Shown one piece after another: positions 10,402 through 23,623 of a DNA stretch of 64,000 nucleotides. This DNA comes from Allofrancisella guangzhouensis (GTDB taxonomy: Bacteria; Pseudomonadota; Gammaproteobacteria; Francisellales; Francisellaceae). Made by a program: the position numbers and the translations under genes. Position 1 is the first letter of the stretch. Each line of letters opens with the position of its first letter. The notes below the pieces were generated by a model. It ran no database searches. It was not told the origin of the DNA and saw only the letters and a program-made list of their open reading frames with translations. The stretch spans positions 1,594,483 through 1,658,482 of the forward strand of contig NZ_CP010427.1 of NCBI RefSeq assembly GCF_000815225.1, given 5' to 3'.

Positions 10402-11643
10402 TTAATTGAGTCTTATCTTACTTATACTATCAAGCTTTGCTTTAACCTTACTCTCAAAACCATTTGCTGTAGGTGTATAAAAGTGTTGATTGATATTCGT
10501 AGGTAAATATTGTTGCTTAACATATGAGTTTGGATAATCGTGAGGATACAAGTACTTGCTATTCTTATAATTTTTAAGATGTTGAGGAACATCTATATTT
10601 CCTTTACTTTTAATTACTTCTAGGACTTTATTATATGCCTCATAGCAAGCGTTACTTTTTGGAGCGACTGCCAAGTATATAGCTGCCTGAGATAAGACAA
10701 GCCTGCCTTCAGGCATACCCAGCTTCTCATAAGCGTTCCAAGCGTCTATAGCTACCCTTAAAGCTTGCGGATCTGCATTTCCAATATCTTCAGAAGCTAT
10801 ACAAACCATTCTTCTAGCTATAACTAAAGGATCCACCCCATTTTCTAACATCAATCCTAGCCAAAATATAGCCGCGTCAGGATCTGTTCCTCTTATAGAT
10901 TTATGGAAAGCTGATAACAGTTCATAAAATTCTTTACCATCACGGTGAAAATCTCTAGTTGTTTCTCCAATAGCTTTATCAAATAGCTCTTTTGTAAAAA
11001 CAATATTATTTGACTGATCACTAATCAGAAACATCCTTTCTACCAGGTTTAGTATCTTCCGACAATCTCCTTCACTGTAATTATAAATTACATCAGTAAC
11101 ATCACTTTCTAACTTAATATCATATTTCGTAAGGATGTCATCTTGTTCTAGCGCTCTTTGAATTAATTTTTGTGTACCTAGCTGGTTTAACCTTTTTAGG
11201 CGCAATATAAACACTCTTGAAATTAAGGCATCATTTAAATAATAAGTTGGGCTTTCTGTAGTAGCTCCTATCAAAATCATTTTTCCTGACTCTACATAAG
11301 GCAAAAGTAAATCTTGCTGAGATTTATTAAAACGATGAATTTCATCTAAAAATAAAACGAAACTTTCTAAATGCTGATTATCTGCTATTATTTTTTTAAC
11401 TTCTTTAACTCCTGAATCTACAGCCGATAATTCAAAAAAGTCTAAGTCCTTTAATTTAGCTATAATTCTTGCCAAAGTAGTTTTACCAACGCCTGTTTTA
11501 CCACATAAAATTAATGAACAAATGCCATCTGAATTACTAAGTATCTTAGTTAAAATACCATCATCAGCAAGTAAATGCTCTTGTCCAACCACTTCATCTA
11601 TACTTTGGGGTCTAAGGCGAGCTGCTAATGGTATATATTTCAT
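10402..11643 (-). CDS. rarA: replication-associated recombination protein A (AAA+ ATPase)
   Basis: A 413-residue MgsA/RarA/WRNIP1-family ATPase. The opening PLAARLRPQSIDEVVGQEHLL, Walker A GKTGVGKTTLA near residue 48, Walker B FVLFLDEIHRFNKSQQDLLLP near 95, sensor GATTESPTYYLN near 127, and a C-terminal PHDYPNSYVKQQYLP block are all family hallmarks. It acts on stalled forks with SSB. The ATG overlaps the stop of the ppx/gppA-like gene in an ATGA, indicating translational coupling. Confidence 0.95.
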   Translation of the reverse strand: MKYIPLAARLRPQSIDEVVGQEHLLADDGILTKILSNSDGICSLILCGKTGVGKTTLARIIAKLKDLDFFELSAVDSGVKEVKKIIADNQHLESFVLFLDEIHRFNKSQQDLLLPYVESGKMILIGATTESPTYYLNDALISRVFILRLKRLNQLGTQKLIQRALEQDDILTKYDIKLESDVTDVIYNYSEGDCRKILNLVERMFLISDQSNNIVFTKELFDKAIGETTRDFHRDGKEFYELLSAFHKSIRGTDPDAAIFWLGLMLENGVDPLVIARRMVCIASEDIGNADPQALRVAIDAWNAYEKLGMPEGRLVLSQAAIYLAVAPKSNACYEAYNKVLEVIKSKGNIDVPQHLKNYKNSKYLYPHDYPNSYVKQQYLPTNINQHFYTPTANGFESKVKAKLDSISKIRLN

Positions 11644-12566
11644 TGAATTTGTATCTTATATTTATTTTTAACTAACTCATAAAGCATACCTTCTCTCACG
11701 GCTCCATTAGATAAGTGCATATGTGAAATTTCTAAAAAATCAAAAATAGCATACAAAATAGCAACTCCACCAGCTAATACGCTTTCTCTATCTTCTCGCA
11801 GACCTTCAAAGCTGATATTTTCAACTTCTTTTTTGTCCATCATCATTGTAATTAAATTGTTTAAAAAATCTTTAGTAATGGTTGATGACCCTGTCATTTG
11901 TTGACAAATATTTGTTACTGATATAATAGTTCCAGAAGATCCTAATACCATATCCCAACCTATCTTTTTATATTTAATGGCAATTGACTCTAATATCTTT
12001 TTAGCTCTAGCAACTGTCTCATGAAAATTACTAAAATCTAATTTATCATTGCCAAAAAAATCTTTTTGCATGCCTACACAACCCATATCTAAACTACGTG
12101 CTATAAGTATTTTATTACCTTTGCCTATTACAAGCTCAGTTGAACCACCCCCGATATCTATTACTAAGGTTTTCTGATGAATATCTTGATTATCTCTAGC
12201 ACCAACATAAACCAATCTTGCCTCCTCTGCACCTGAAATAATTTTTATTTTCGCACCTAATGCTTTATCAAGCTTCTTTTTAAAACCTTTGATATTATTT
12301 TTAGCTTTTCTTAGAGTATAAGTTCCTACAGCTTTAATATACTCTACGTTATAGGCTTTTATTTCTTTTGCGAAAAATTCTAAACATTCAATAGCGCGGT
12401 CTTGTGCATCTTTACTTATTGTAAGATTATTATTTAACCCAGCTCTTAGTTGAACTTTTTGCTTTTGTTTAGATAATGTAACCACCTCACCATTGGATTT
12501 AACCTCACTTATGAGCATATGAAAACTATTTGACCCTAAATCTATTGTAGCTACTATCTTAGACAT
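11640..12566 (-). CDS. Ppx/GppA-family phosphatase (exopolyphosphatase-like)
   Basis: A 308-residue ASKHA-fold enzyme with the two phosphate-binding loops IDLGSNSFHMLI (residue 8) and IDIGGGSTELVIG (about 137). It lacks the C-terminal HD-like domains of the ~500-residue E. coli Ppx and GppA, so it is a short single-domain member. The family hydrolyses polyphosphate or (p)ppGpp; which one cannot be told here. It is the first gene of an operon with rarA and is divergent from trxA. Confidence 0.88.
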   Translation of the reverse strand: MSKIVATIDLGSNSFHMLISEVKSNGEVVTLSKQKQKVQLRAGLNNNLTISKDAQDRAIECLEFFAKEIKAYNVEYIKAVGTYTLRKAKNNIKGFKKKLDKALGAKIKIISGAEEARLVYVGARDNQDIHQKTLVIDIGGGSTELVIGKGNKILIARSLDMGCVGMQKDFFGNDKLDFSNFHETVARAKKILESIAIKYKKIGWDMVLGSSGTIISVTNICQQMTGSSTITKDFLNNLITMMMDKKEVENISFEGLREDRESVLAGGVAILYAIFDFLEISHMHLSNGAVREGMLYELVKNKYKIQIQ

Positions 12567-12787
12567 TTTTAAAACCTACTCTTATTTATTATTACTCATT
12601 ATAAAAAAATATCAGCAAAATAGCTAAAAAAATTTGTTTGAGAAGTTTTTTTGTTTATAATAAACACTATAAATTTAACAAACAAACTAGATTTTATATA
12701 AAAATAAACCCATAACTAGTTTAAAACAGTCTTACAAAAATCAGCTATTATTAAAATCAATAAATCAAGCGAAGGAAAAACAAAATT

Positions 12788-13111
12788 ATGTCAAAATGCA
12801 TCAATATAACAGACAGTCAGTTCCAAAATGAAGTAGTAAATAGTAGTACCCCTGTCTTATTAGATTTTTGGGCTCCTTGGTGTGGACCATGCAAAATGTT
12901 ATCTCCTATACTTGACCAAGTAGCTGAACTTTACGGTGACAAAATTAAAGTCTGTAAAATAAATATTGATGATAATGAAGAAACCGCAATGAAATTTGGC
13001 GTCCGTGGTGTTCCTACTCTTATGATTTTTAAAGATGGTGAAAATAAAGAGACTAAAGTTGGAGTAGTACAAAAGAGTCAACTTACGTCAATCGTAGATA
13101 AATATCTATAA
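12788..13111 (+). CDS. trxA: thioredoxin 1
   Basis: A 107-residue thioredoxin with the active site Trp31-Cys-Gly-Pro-Cys35, the buried DFWAPWCGPC context and the cis-proline in GVPTLMIF. It reduces cytosolic protein disulfides with thioredoxin reductase and NADPH. An AAGGAAA ribosome site precedes the ATG. It lies 52 bases before rho, the trxA-rho order also found in many other gammaproteobacteria. Confidence 0.97.
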   Translation: MSKCINITDSQFQNEVVNSSTPVLLDFWAPWCGPCKMLSPILDQVAELYGDKIKVCKINIDDNEETAMKFGVRGVPTLMIFKDGENKETKVGVVQKSQLTSIVDKYL

Positions 13112-13163
13112 GTCTTAGTTAGTTCAACCTACTATTTATAATTACATAAACAGAGAATCGCCA

Positions 13164-14426
13164 ATGAATTTAAATGAATTAAAGTATAAATCTGTAAATG
13201 AGCTAATGGATATAGCTCAAAGCTTAGATCTTGAATCACTGCGTGCAAGAAAACAAGAACTTATTTTCTCTATCTTAAAATACCATGCTGATAATGGTGA
13301 AGATATTTACGGCGAAGGTATCCTCGAGGTTTTACAAGATGGTTATGGTTTTCTAAGGTCTTCTGATAGCTCATACTTTGCTAGCCCAGATGATATTTAT
13401 GTATCACCTGCTTTCATTAGAAAGTTAAATCTACGTACTGGAGATAGTATTGTTGGTAAGATACGTCCCCCTCGTGATAATGAAAAATATTTTGCTGTCA
13501 AACATATTGATAGTGTCAATTTTGATTCTCCTGAACTAGCCAGAAAAAAGATCCTTTTTGAAAACTTAACGCCAGAATATGCGAAAGAAAGATTAACTAT
13601 GGAAATTGGAAATGGCTCTAGCGAAGACATCACAGCTAGAGTTATAGATTTAGCAGCTCCATTTGGTAAAGGTCAACGGGGCTTAATCGTTGCTCCACCA
13701 AAAACTGGTAAAACAATTATGATGCAAAATATCGCAACATCAATTGCTAAAAACCACCCTGAATGCAACTTAATTATGCTTCTAATTGATGAGCGTCCAG
13801 AGGAAGTAACCGAGATGCAACGCTCAGTACGAGGTGAAGTTGTAGCCAGCACTTTCGATGAGCCTGCTGCACGTCACGTTCAATTAGCTGAGATCGTTAT
13901 TGAAAAAGCTAAAAGATTGGTAGAGCATAAACAAGATGTTGTAATTCTATTAGACTCAATTACAAGGCTTGCTCGTGCTTATAATACTGTATCACCAGCA
14001 TCTGGTCGTGTACTATCTGGTGGTGTTGAGGCAAATGCTTTACAAAAACCAAAGAGATTTTTTGGTGCTGCTAGAAATACTGCTGAAGGTGGTAGCCTAA
14101 CAATTATTGCTACAGCTCTCGTAGAAACAGGCTCTAAAATGGACGAGGTTATTTTTGAAGAATTTAAAGGCACTGGTAATATGGAGCTACATCTTGATCG
14201 TAAGATCGCTGAGCGTCGTGTATATCCTGCTATTAGTTTTGATAGGTCTGGTACTCGTAGAGAAGAACTCCTTACAACTTCAGAAGAATTACAAAAGCTT
14301 TGGATTCTACGTAAAATTCTTGGCGGTATGGAGGATGTTCAAGCTATGGAATTTCTAACTGAAAAAATGAAAGGCACTCTTACTAATGAGGAGTTTTTTG
14401 AGACTATGAAGAGAGGTTCTATTTAA
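13164..14426 (+). CDS. rho: transcription termination factor Rho
   Basis: A 420-residue Rho of standard length. The N-terminal RNA-binding cold-shock-like domain ([20 protein letters not shown]) is followed by the ATPase core with Walker [13 protein letters not shown] near residue 173, [13 protein letters not shown] and the secondary RNA-site region ITRLARAYN. The ring hexamer ends untranslated transcripts. Downstream of trxA on the same strand. Confidence 0.99.
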   Translation: MNLNELKYKSVNELMDIAQSLDLESLRARKQELIFSILKYHADNGEDIYGEGILEVLQDGYGFLRSSDSSYFASPDDIYVSPAFIRKLNLRTGDSIVGKIRPPRDNEKYFAVKHIDSVNFDSPELARKKILFENLTPEYAKERLTMEIGNGSSEDITARVIDLAAPFGKGQRGLIVAPPKTGKTIMMQNIATSIAKNHPECNLIMLLIDERPEEVTEMQRSVRGEVVASTFDEPAARHVQLAEIVIEKAKRLVEHKQDVVILLDSITRLARAYNTVSPASGRVLSGGVEANALQKPKRFFGAARNTAEGGSLTIIATALVETGSKMDEVIFEEFKGTGNMELHLDRKIAERRVYPAISFDRSGTRREELLTTSEELQKLWILRKILGGMEDVQAMEFLTEKMKGTLTNEEFFETMKRGSI

Positions 14427-14653
14427 AAGCCATGTTTAATGAATATAAAAATTTCTATTAACTTTGTAAAACATAACTATTATAGAACTTTGTTTTTATA
14501 ATATTCTCAAAATAACATACTATAATATCTAATTATAAACATTTATAAAAGCAGTATCTAATTGTATCAGGGTTGACTTACACAATCTAATTGATATTAT
14601 CTTTTGACAATTCAACATTCGTAATAACTTTATAAAGTTTTTATATTAAAAGC
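14427..14653. other. AT-rich intergenic region after rho
   Basis: About 230 bases without a plausible gene. No strong stem-loop followed by a T-run was seen. It separates rho from the broken permease. Confidence 0.5.
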
Positions 14654-14869
14654 CTACAATGTAAAATTCACCCCGAGAGGATATTTTGCACAGACATTCA
14701 ATAATCTTATAGCAGTGATGTACATTACACACCATGACATAACTAGTAAAACAATAGCTACTATAAATCCACATGATGCTACAACTAAAGGCAGAGAAAG
14801 CATACCAGCACCAATAGTAGTACCGATTATCAATAAAGCGCTACCGAAAGATCTAGAAACCATAATCAA
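14654..14869 (-). pseudogene. aromatic amino acid permease fragment (TyrP/HAAAP family)
   Basis: Only 71 residues remain: SFGSALLIIGTTIGAGMLSLPLV, a second helix and NVCAKYPLGVNF, then a stop. This matches the first two helices of hydroxy/aromatic amino acid permeases, which are about 400 residues long with eleven helices. The remaining nine helices are absent and the sequence runs into AT-rich DNA before rho. The gene was probably truncated by a deletion next to the rRNA operon. Confidence 0.8.
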
Positions 14870-15048
14870 GAGTTTTGAATCAAATTAGTAAAATAATATA
14901 TTATATAGATAATTAAAGCAAAATGTTATAAATAAAAATCTAAAAGGAGCTATTTTAAAAGGATTAAGAAGTTTGTTAAATAAGGTCCTGATATTTATAT
15001 GATTTATTTGATGTGCTCTAGTTATTGAGACTTTGTATTTTAAAAAGA

Positions 15049-15162
15049 TGGCGACTACCTACTTTCACCTGGGCAAATGCCAGACTATCATCGGCGTGTT
15101 GTAGTTTCACTTCTGAGTTCGGAATGGGATCAGGTGGTTCCTACAAGCTATCATCGCCAAAA
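15049..15162 (-). rRNA. rrf: 5S rRNA
   Basis: The minus strand begins near TTGGCGATGATAGC and ends near GTAGTCGCCA, whose ends pair; the central CCGAACTCAGAAGTGAAAC block is the conserved 5S loop B/C sequence. About 114 bases, last gene of the rRNA operon. Ends are approximate within a few bases. Confidence 0.96.
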
Positions 15163-15208
15163 CTGTGTTTTGGTTTATAAAGATATTTAACAATTCAGCA
15201 TAGAAATA

Positions 15209-18098
<2,890 letters not shown>

Positions 18099-18148
18099 AT
18101 CTCTATACTAAATTGTTAAATATCTCTATCTTCATGCAAATAAAATAT

Positions 18149-18224
18149 TGGTGGAGCCAAGCGGGATCGAACCGCTGACCCCCTGCGTGCAAAGCAGGTG
18201 CTCTCCCAGCTGAGCTATGGCCCC
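18149..18224 (-). tRNA. tRNA-Ala (anticodon TGC)
   Basis: Standard 76-base spacer tRNA with encoded CCA. The anticodon arm is CCTGC-TTTGCAC-GCAGG and the T arm GGTTCGATCC. Located between 16S and 23S. Confidence 0.97.
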
Positions 18225-18232
18225 AAAAAAAA

Positions 18233-18309
<77 letters not shown>

Positions 18310-18409
18310 GTATCTTATTTACACTAAAATATATTATCTACAAACACTTTATCAAATTATCTGATCTAGCAATTAAGCTTTATTCTTATTATTCTTTTCG
18401 TATTTCCTT

Positions 18410-19936
<1,527 letters not shown>

Positions 19937-20071
19937 AATCTAATTCTCTGACTCAATCACTAAACTCAAATTTATCAACAAAGTGTTTGTATATAATATA
20001 TCTCTTAAATATCTATCCAGCTTCACAGCCTCTCTCTACCGCTAACATCACCCGTCAGCCAGTGAAGTCAT

Positions 20072-20100
20072 ATAATACATCTTCATTTTTTCTTTTGCAA
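20072..20100 (-). promoter_or_regulatory. near-consensus sigma-70 promoter of the rRNA operon
   Basis: On the minus strand TTGCAA (20095-20100) is separated by exactly 17 bases from TATTAT (20072-20077). It lies about 135 bases upstream of the 16S 5' end and just after tRNA-Val. An A/T-rich stretch lies directly upstream, as in UP elements. Confidence 0.7.
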
Positions 20101-20150
20101 GTATTTTTTGCTAGTTTTTGTATTTAATTTTATCTATTTACAAAAACCTT

Positions 20151-20226
20151 TGGTGGGTGCTGAGGGGTTCGAACCCCCGACCCTCGCCTTGTAAGGGCGA
20201 TGCTCTCCCAGCTGAGCTAAGCACCC
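20151..20226 (-). tRNA. tRNA-Val (anticodon TAC)
   Basis: 76 bases with encoded CCA; the anticodon arm is CGCCT/TACAAGGCG-type with TAC in the loop (CGCCCTTACAAGGCG). It lies between tRNA-Ser and the rRNA promoter, same strand. Confidence 0.96.
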
Positions 20227-20241
20227 GATATGAAATCGAAA

Positions 20242-20333
20242 TGGCGGAGAGGACGGGATTCGAACCCGTGATAGGGTTTAAAGCCTATACTCCCTTAGCA
20301 GGGGAGCGCCTTCAGCCTCTCGGCCACCTCTCC
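20242..20333 (-). tRNA. tRNA-Ser (anticodon GCT)
   Basis: 92 bases, with the long variable arm expected for serine tRNAs, encoded CCA, and GCT in the anticodon loop (CTCCCCTGCTAAGGGAG). It lies 15 bases ahead of tRNA-Val, so the two are very likely cotranscribed. Confidence 0.96.
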
Positions 20334-20351
20334 TAAACCATGTGAATGGTT

Positions 20352-20379
20352 ATTATATATAGATATAATATGGTGTCAA
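20352..20379 (-). promoter_or_regulatory. consensus sigma-70 promoter of tRNA-Ser/tRNA-Val
   Basis: A perfect TTGACA (20374-20379) and a perfect TATAAT (20352-20357) on the minus strand, 16 bases apart, about 18 bases before the 5' end of tRNA-Ser. This is the strongest promoter seen in the window. Confidence 0.75.
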
Positions 20380-20511
20380 GTAAAACGTTATAGATATTTA
20401 GTTTTAATTTTCATAAACAAGAAAAAAGTAACCTGTATTACAATGACCTTTCTGATTTTTTCTGTACTATATTGCCAAACTTTCCAGACGTATATACTTT
20501 TGCCATATAAG

Positions 20512-21825
20512 TTAACTATCAAGTGGCATAACTCCTTTTGTATGATCAAGGTGGATCAAAGCATCAAACTGGTAGGGTAAGCGTGAAAAGTAATAATGAC
20601 TCATACGCTCTGTTTCAGGACTGTAAATAACTCCTATCGCTCGCTGTAACAAAGGCAATTTAAGCAAATGTGTTAGATGAGTTTCTTCACGTAAGTTTAA
20701 CAAAAATTGTTTTTCATCAAGTTGATGGAAAAACCATTCATAGCTACCTTTCAAAGGCGGGTTAATAGCTTTAGATTCCGCTTTTGTTCCCCACTTACTA
20801 GCTGCTGTAACCATACCAGTAGCAGTAGAGAAACCTAATAAAAAACTATTTGTATTAAAACGCTCTCTGACTAGCTGACCTAAATTTATCTCTCCATGCT
20901 CAGACATTTCTGTTGCTCGGGCGTCTCCTATATGTGAATTATGTGCCCACACAATTACTTTGGCAGGCTTATTAGTTAATGTTTCTATATGCGATATAAT
21001 GTTTTGCAAAGTATCCGCCATATGTTGGTCGCGAATATTCCAAGTACTAGTTTGAGACTCAAACATAGTTCTATAATAATATTCTGCATTTTTAACAACG
21101 CGGGCGTTTTGGGTCATATAGAATTGCTGTTCCTTAAAGTCAAGAGTAGTATCTATATTTAAGTTTTGGTAAGCAGTACGATAAGTTTCTAATAACTGGG
21201 TAGTAACTTCATCTAAACAAGCTTTTCTCAAATGTTTTTCAACTGCATAACCATAAAATTGAGGATCCATCTGTACCTGGCCAAAACAAGCATAACGTTT
21301 AGCTGCCATCTCCGCAGCCTCTGGATCGTACTCTTGTAAGTAATTAATAATTGCTCGTGTGGCTTCATTTAAACAATATAAATCTAAGCCATAAATACCA
21401 ACCTTATCTTCCTTATTTTCATAGTTATCATTAAATTGCCTAAGTTGCTCAATAAATTTCAGCATATCAGTGTTACACCACATCCATTTCGGAAAACGAT
21501 CAAAAGCCTTTAATGCCTCTTGTGTTTTATTTAACTTACTTAAGCTTTTACAATAACAATGAAGAGGGTATACACTAGTCCAATCTCCTTCAATTGCTAT
21601 TGCTTTAAATCCTTTTTCTCGGATAAGATGCTTGCTTAATTCCATACGCGTTTGATAAAATTCTGATGTCCCATGAGTAGCTTCACCCATAAGCACAATA
21701 CGGGCATCTCCAATCAACTTAGCAAGATCTTGATAAGAAGGTTGTTCTTTTATATCAAAAGCAATGATTTCTTCATTTAGTAGCTTAATAAGTTTGTCGG
21801 AAATAACTTTAGATTGTGTACTCAT
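20512..21825 (-). CDS. erythromycin-esterase-like (EreA/EreB family) hydrolase
   Basis: A 437-residue member of the erythromycin esterase fold family. The metal/catalytic signatures LMGEATHGTSEFYQTRMEL near residue 46, AIEGDWTSVYPLH near 77 and WAHNSHIGDARATEM near 289 are intact. Only some members inactivate macrolides; most have unknown substrates, so resistance should not be assumed. The ATG overlaps the upstream phosphoribosyltransferase stop in an ATGA, so they are coupled. Third intact gene of a cassette that often travels together with phosphoribosyltransferase and dienelactone hydrolase genes. Confidence 0.88.
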   Translation of the reverse strand: MSTQSKVISDKLIKLLNEEIIAFDIKEQPSYQDLAKLIGDARIVLMGEATHGTSEFYQTRMELSKHLIREKGFKAIAIEGDWTSVYPLHCYCKSLSKLNKTQEALKAFDRFPKWMWCNTDMLKFIEQLRQFNDNYENKEDKVGIYGLDLYCLNEATRAIINYLQEYDPEAAEMAAKRYACFGQVQMDPQFYGYAVEKHLRKACLDEVTTQLLETYRTAYQNLNIDTTLDFKEQQFYMTQNARVVKNAEYYYRTMFESQTSTWNIRDQHMADTLQNIISHIETLTNKPAKVIVWAHNSHIGDARATEMSEHGEINLGQLVRERFNTNSFLLGFSTATGMVTAASKWGTKAESKAINPPLKGSYEWFFHQLDEKQFLLNLREETHLTHLLKLPLLQRAIGVIYSPETERMSHYYFSRLPYQFDALIHLDHTKGVMPLDS

Positions 21826-22484
21826 AACTTTCCTCCAGCTGATTTTTTTGGTGAATTTTGGAGTAATCGCAACACTTCTACATCTGTTGTTTGTTGAAAA
21901 TTACGATACCATTGTCCTACACCATAAAAAGGTTCAGGAGTTGCTAAGCAAATAATTTCATCTACTAATAATGAAAGTTTCTGGATGCTGTCAGAACTTG
22001 CTACAGGTGCAGCAAGAACTATTTTTTTTGGCTTTAAAGTTTTTAAAGCTTGAACAGCTGCCTTAAGTGTGTTGCCTGTAGCTATACCATCATCCACTAA
22101 GATAATAATCTTATCTTTTAAGGGTGGTAACTTTTTGTTTTGTCTATATTTATCTAAACGCCGTTCTAATTCTTGTTTTTCTTTTTGTAATACTCTATGG
22201 ATTTGCTCTTTAGGAATATTTAACTGCTGGATTAAACTATGATCAAGGATACAGATATCTTCTTCAGAGATAGCTCCCATAGCAAATTCCTCATGACCGG
22301 GAACTCCAAGTTTTCTTACAAGAAAAACAGTCATTGGAATTTGCAGTGTATTAGCAATTTCAAAAGCAACCGGCACACCGCCGCGTGGTAATGCCAAAAC
22401 TAAAACATTCTCTTTACCTTTATAAGTTGTTAGCTTTTCAGCTAAACGTTGACCAGCGTCAGCACGGCTTTTAAAAAGGTTCAT
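21822..22484 (-). CDS. phosphoribosyltransferase-domain protein
   Basis: A 220-residue type I phosphoribosyltransferase fold. The PRPP-binding loop is IIILVDDGIATGNTLKAAV near residue 128, and an early LALPRGGVPVAFEIA with VRKLGVPGHEEFAMGAI mark the subfamily usually linked or fused to dienelactone hydrolases. No nucleobase specificity can be assigned. Its start overlaps the Host_attach gene by 14 bases; its stop overlaps the esterase start. Confidence 0.87.
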   Translation of the reverse strand: MNLFKSRADAGQRLAEKLTTYKGKENVLVLALPRGGVPVAFEIANTLQIPMTVFLVRKLGVPGHEEFAMGAISEEDICILDHSLIQQLNIPKEQIHRVLQKEKQELERRLDKYRQNKKLPPLKDKIIILVDDGIATGNTLKAAVQALKTLKPKKIVLAAPVASSDSIQKLSLLVDEIICLATPEPFYGVGQWYRNFQQTTDVEVLRLLQNSPKKSAGGKL

Positions 22485-22899
22485 GAATTATAGCCTCGAT
22501 AGTTTCATTTAATTTATGCTCTGGCAAAGGGATATAGTCTTTTTCAATTACTTTTACCACTAAAGGTTTTAATATGGGAGTAAAAAATTGTCTTAATAAA
22601 CCATAGAAATAAGGTTCAGCACATAAAATCACCTGCTTGTAATGCTTTTTATCTACAGCTTCTTTAATAAACTCTATCACTACTTTTGCAAAATGAATAT
22701 GCTCCTGTTTGTGAGGGTCAGATGCTGGAATAAATTTTCTAGACTGATAATTACCAGGACTATCGCTAGTTAACTGTTGTGCTTTTAGCCTACTCTGAGG
22801 ATGCTCTAAATCCTCAATATGGGAGTACTTAAACCCATTTACATCATAGGCTTTTGCTTTGGTCGTGTTAGTAACTAAAAGCAAAGTTAATTTTTTCAT
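22471..22899 (-). CDS. Host_attach-family protein
   Basis: A 142-residue soluble protein resembling the family annotated as required for attachment to host cells in plant-associated bacteria. Seen features are the N-terminal TLLLVTNTTKAKAYDV strand, a central HFAKVVIEFIKEAVDKKHYKQVILCAEPYFYGLLRQ helix-strand unit and a C-terminal EKDYIPLPEHKLNETI. There is no signal peptide, so a direct attachment role is doubtful; the fold resembles eRF1/Vms1-type nucleic acid-binding domains. First intact gene of the cassette. Confidence 0.75.
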   Translation of the reverse strand: MKKLTLLLVTNTTKAKAYDVNGFKYSHIEDLEHPQSRLKAQQLTSDSPGNYQSRKFIPASDPHKQEHIHFAKVVIEFIKEAVDKKHYKQVILCAEPYFYGLLRQFFTPILKPLVVKVIEKDYIPLPEHKLNETIEAIIHEPF

Positions 22900-22926
22900 A
22901 TCACCCCCTTTCTTACAAACTCTAAA

Positions 22927-23384
22927 TTAAGAAGATAAAAAGCTCATAAATCATTCTGTTGTAAGGCTAGTCATTTTTTCCAAGGTGCCTGGTTCTTCAA
23001 ATAAGTGAGTCGCTCCCGGAACGATTTCCAAGCTTTTGGTGCAGTTTAAAGCTGCAGCTGCACCTGTACCTGGCACCAAATAAACCAATTGATAAGTGTC
23101 GTGTACTAGGAGCCAATCAACTATACCAATTAAACGCTCTGTTAGTTTTTCAATATCAAATCTATTTTTATATATTTGATCTTCTTCTTCAGTCAAAAGG
23201 TCAACTAATAATGTTGCAAAAGCACTTTGCTGTAATACACTTGCTACAAATTGATTACGAGGTGACAAGGGACCACTACCGATGCCATGAGAAAACAAAA
23301 TAAGCCCTAATGCTTTTTTTCCGGGAGCGTAAGTATACCTTTTAATCGCTGACCAGAAACTAGAATATTTACTTTTTTTTGCAT
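22927..23384 (-). pseudogene. dienelactone hydrolase-family gene with three lesions
   Basis: The original start is ATG 23384 with GGAGG seven bases ahead, coding VNILVSGQRLKGILTLP. A run of seven A near 23306 then shifts the frame (one A short) into a stop at once; the next frame carries FSHGIGSGPLSPRNQFVASVL, and DLLTEEEDQIYKNRFDIEKL. Around VPGTGAAAALNCTKSLEIVPGATHLF the nucleophile-elbow half joins directly to the catalytic-His region, so some 60-70 residues of the core are deleted. Finally a TGA replaces the expected Trp in TTE-W-FMSFLSS. The enzyme is dead. It is the first gene of the cassette and may still supply its promoter. Confidence 0.8.
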
Positions 23385-23623
23385 CACTACCCCTCCTTAA
23401 CTTACCATCCTTTAAAATTTACCAGTACAAACTAAAAGTCAGGCACATAACTATATCAGGTAAAGTATAATCCACTCACTTTTGCTTACCTTGATTTTAG
23501 TCAAGTGTAATAAATGACTTTACCTCTGTAAGTAAATATATCTTCCAAAAATTTATCTAACCAAAATAGGTAAAAATATTTATAATAGCTATAATCATAA
23601 TAAAGTCTGTACTAAATGAAATA

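Noticed and set aside
22951..23298. A stand-alone small hydrolase of 115 residues
   Set aside because: Upstream and downstream sequence show it is the middle of a larger broken gene with a frameshift, a deletion and a nonsense codon.
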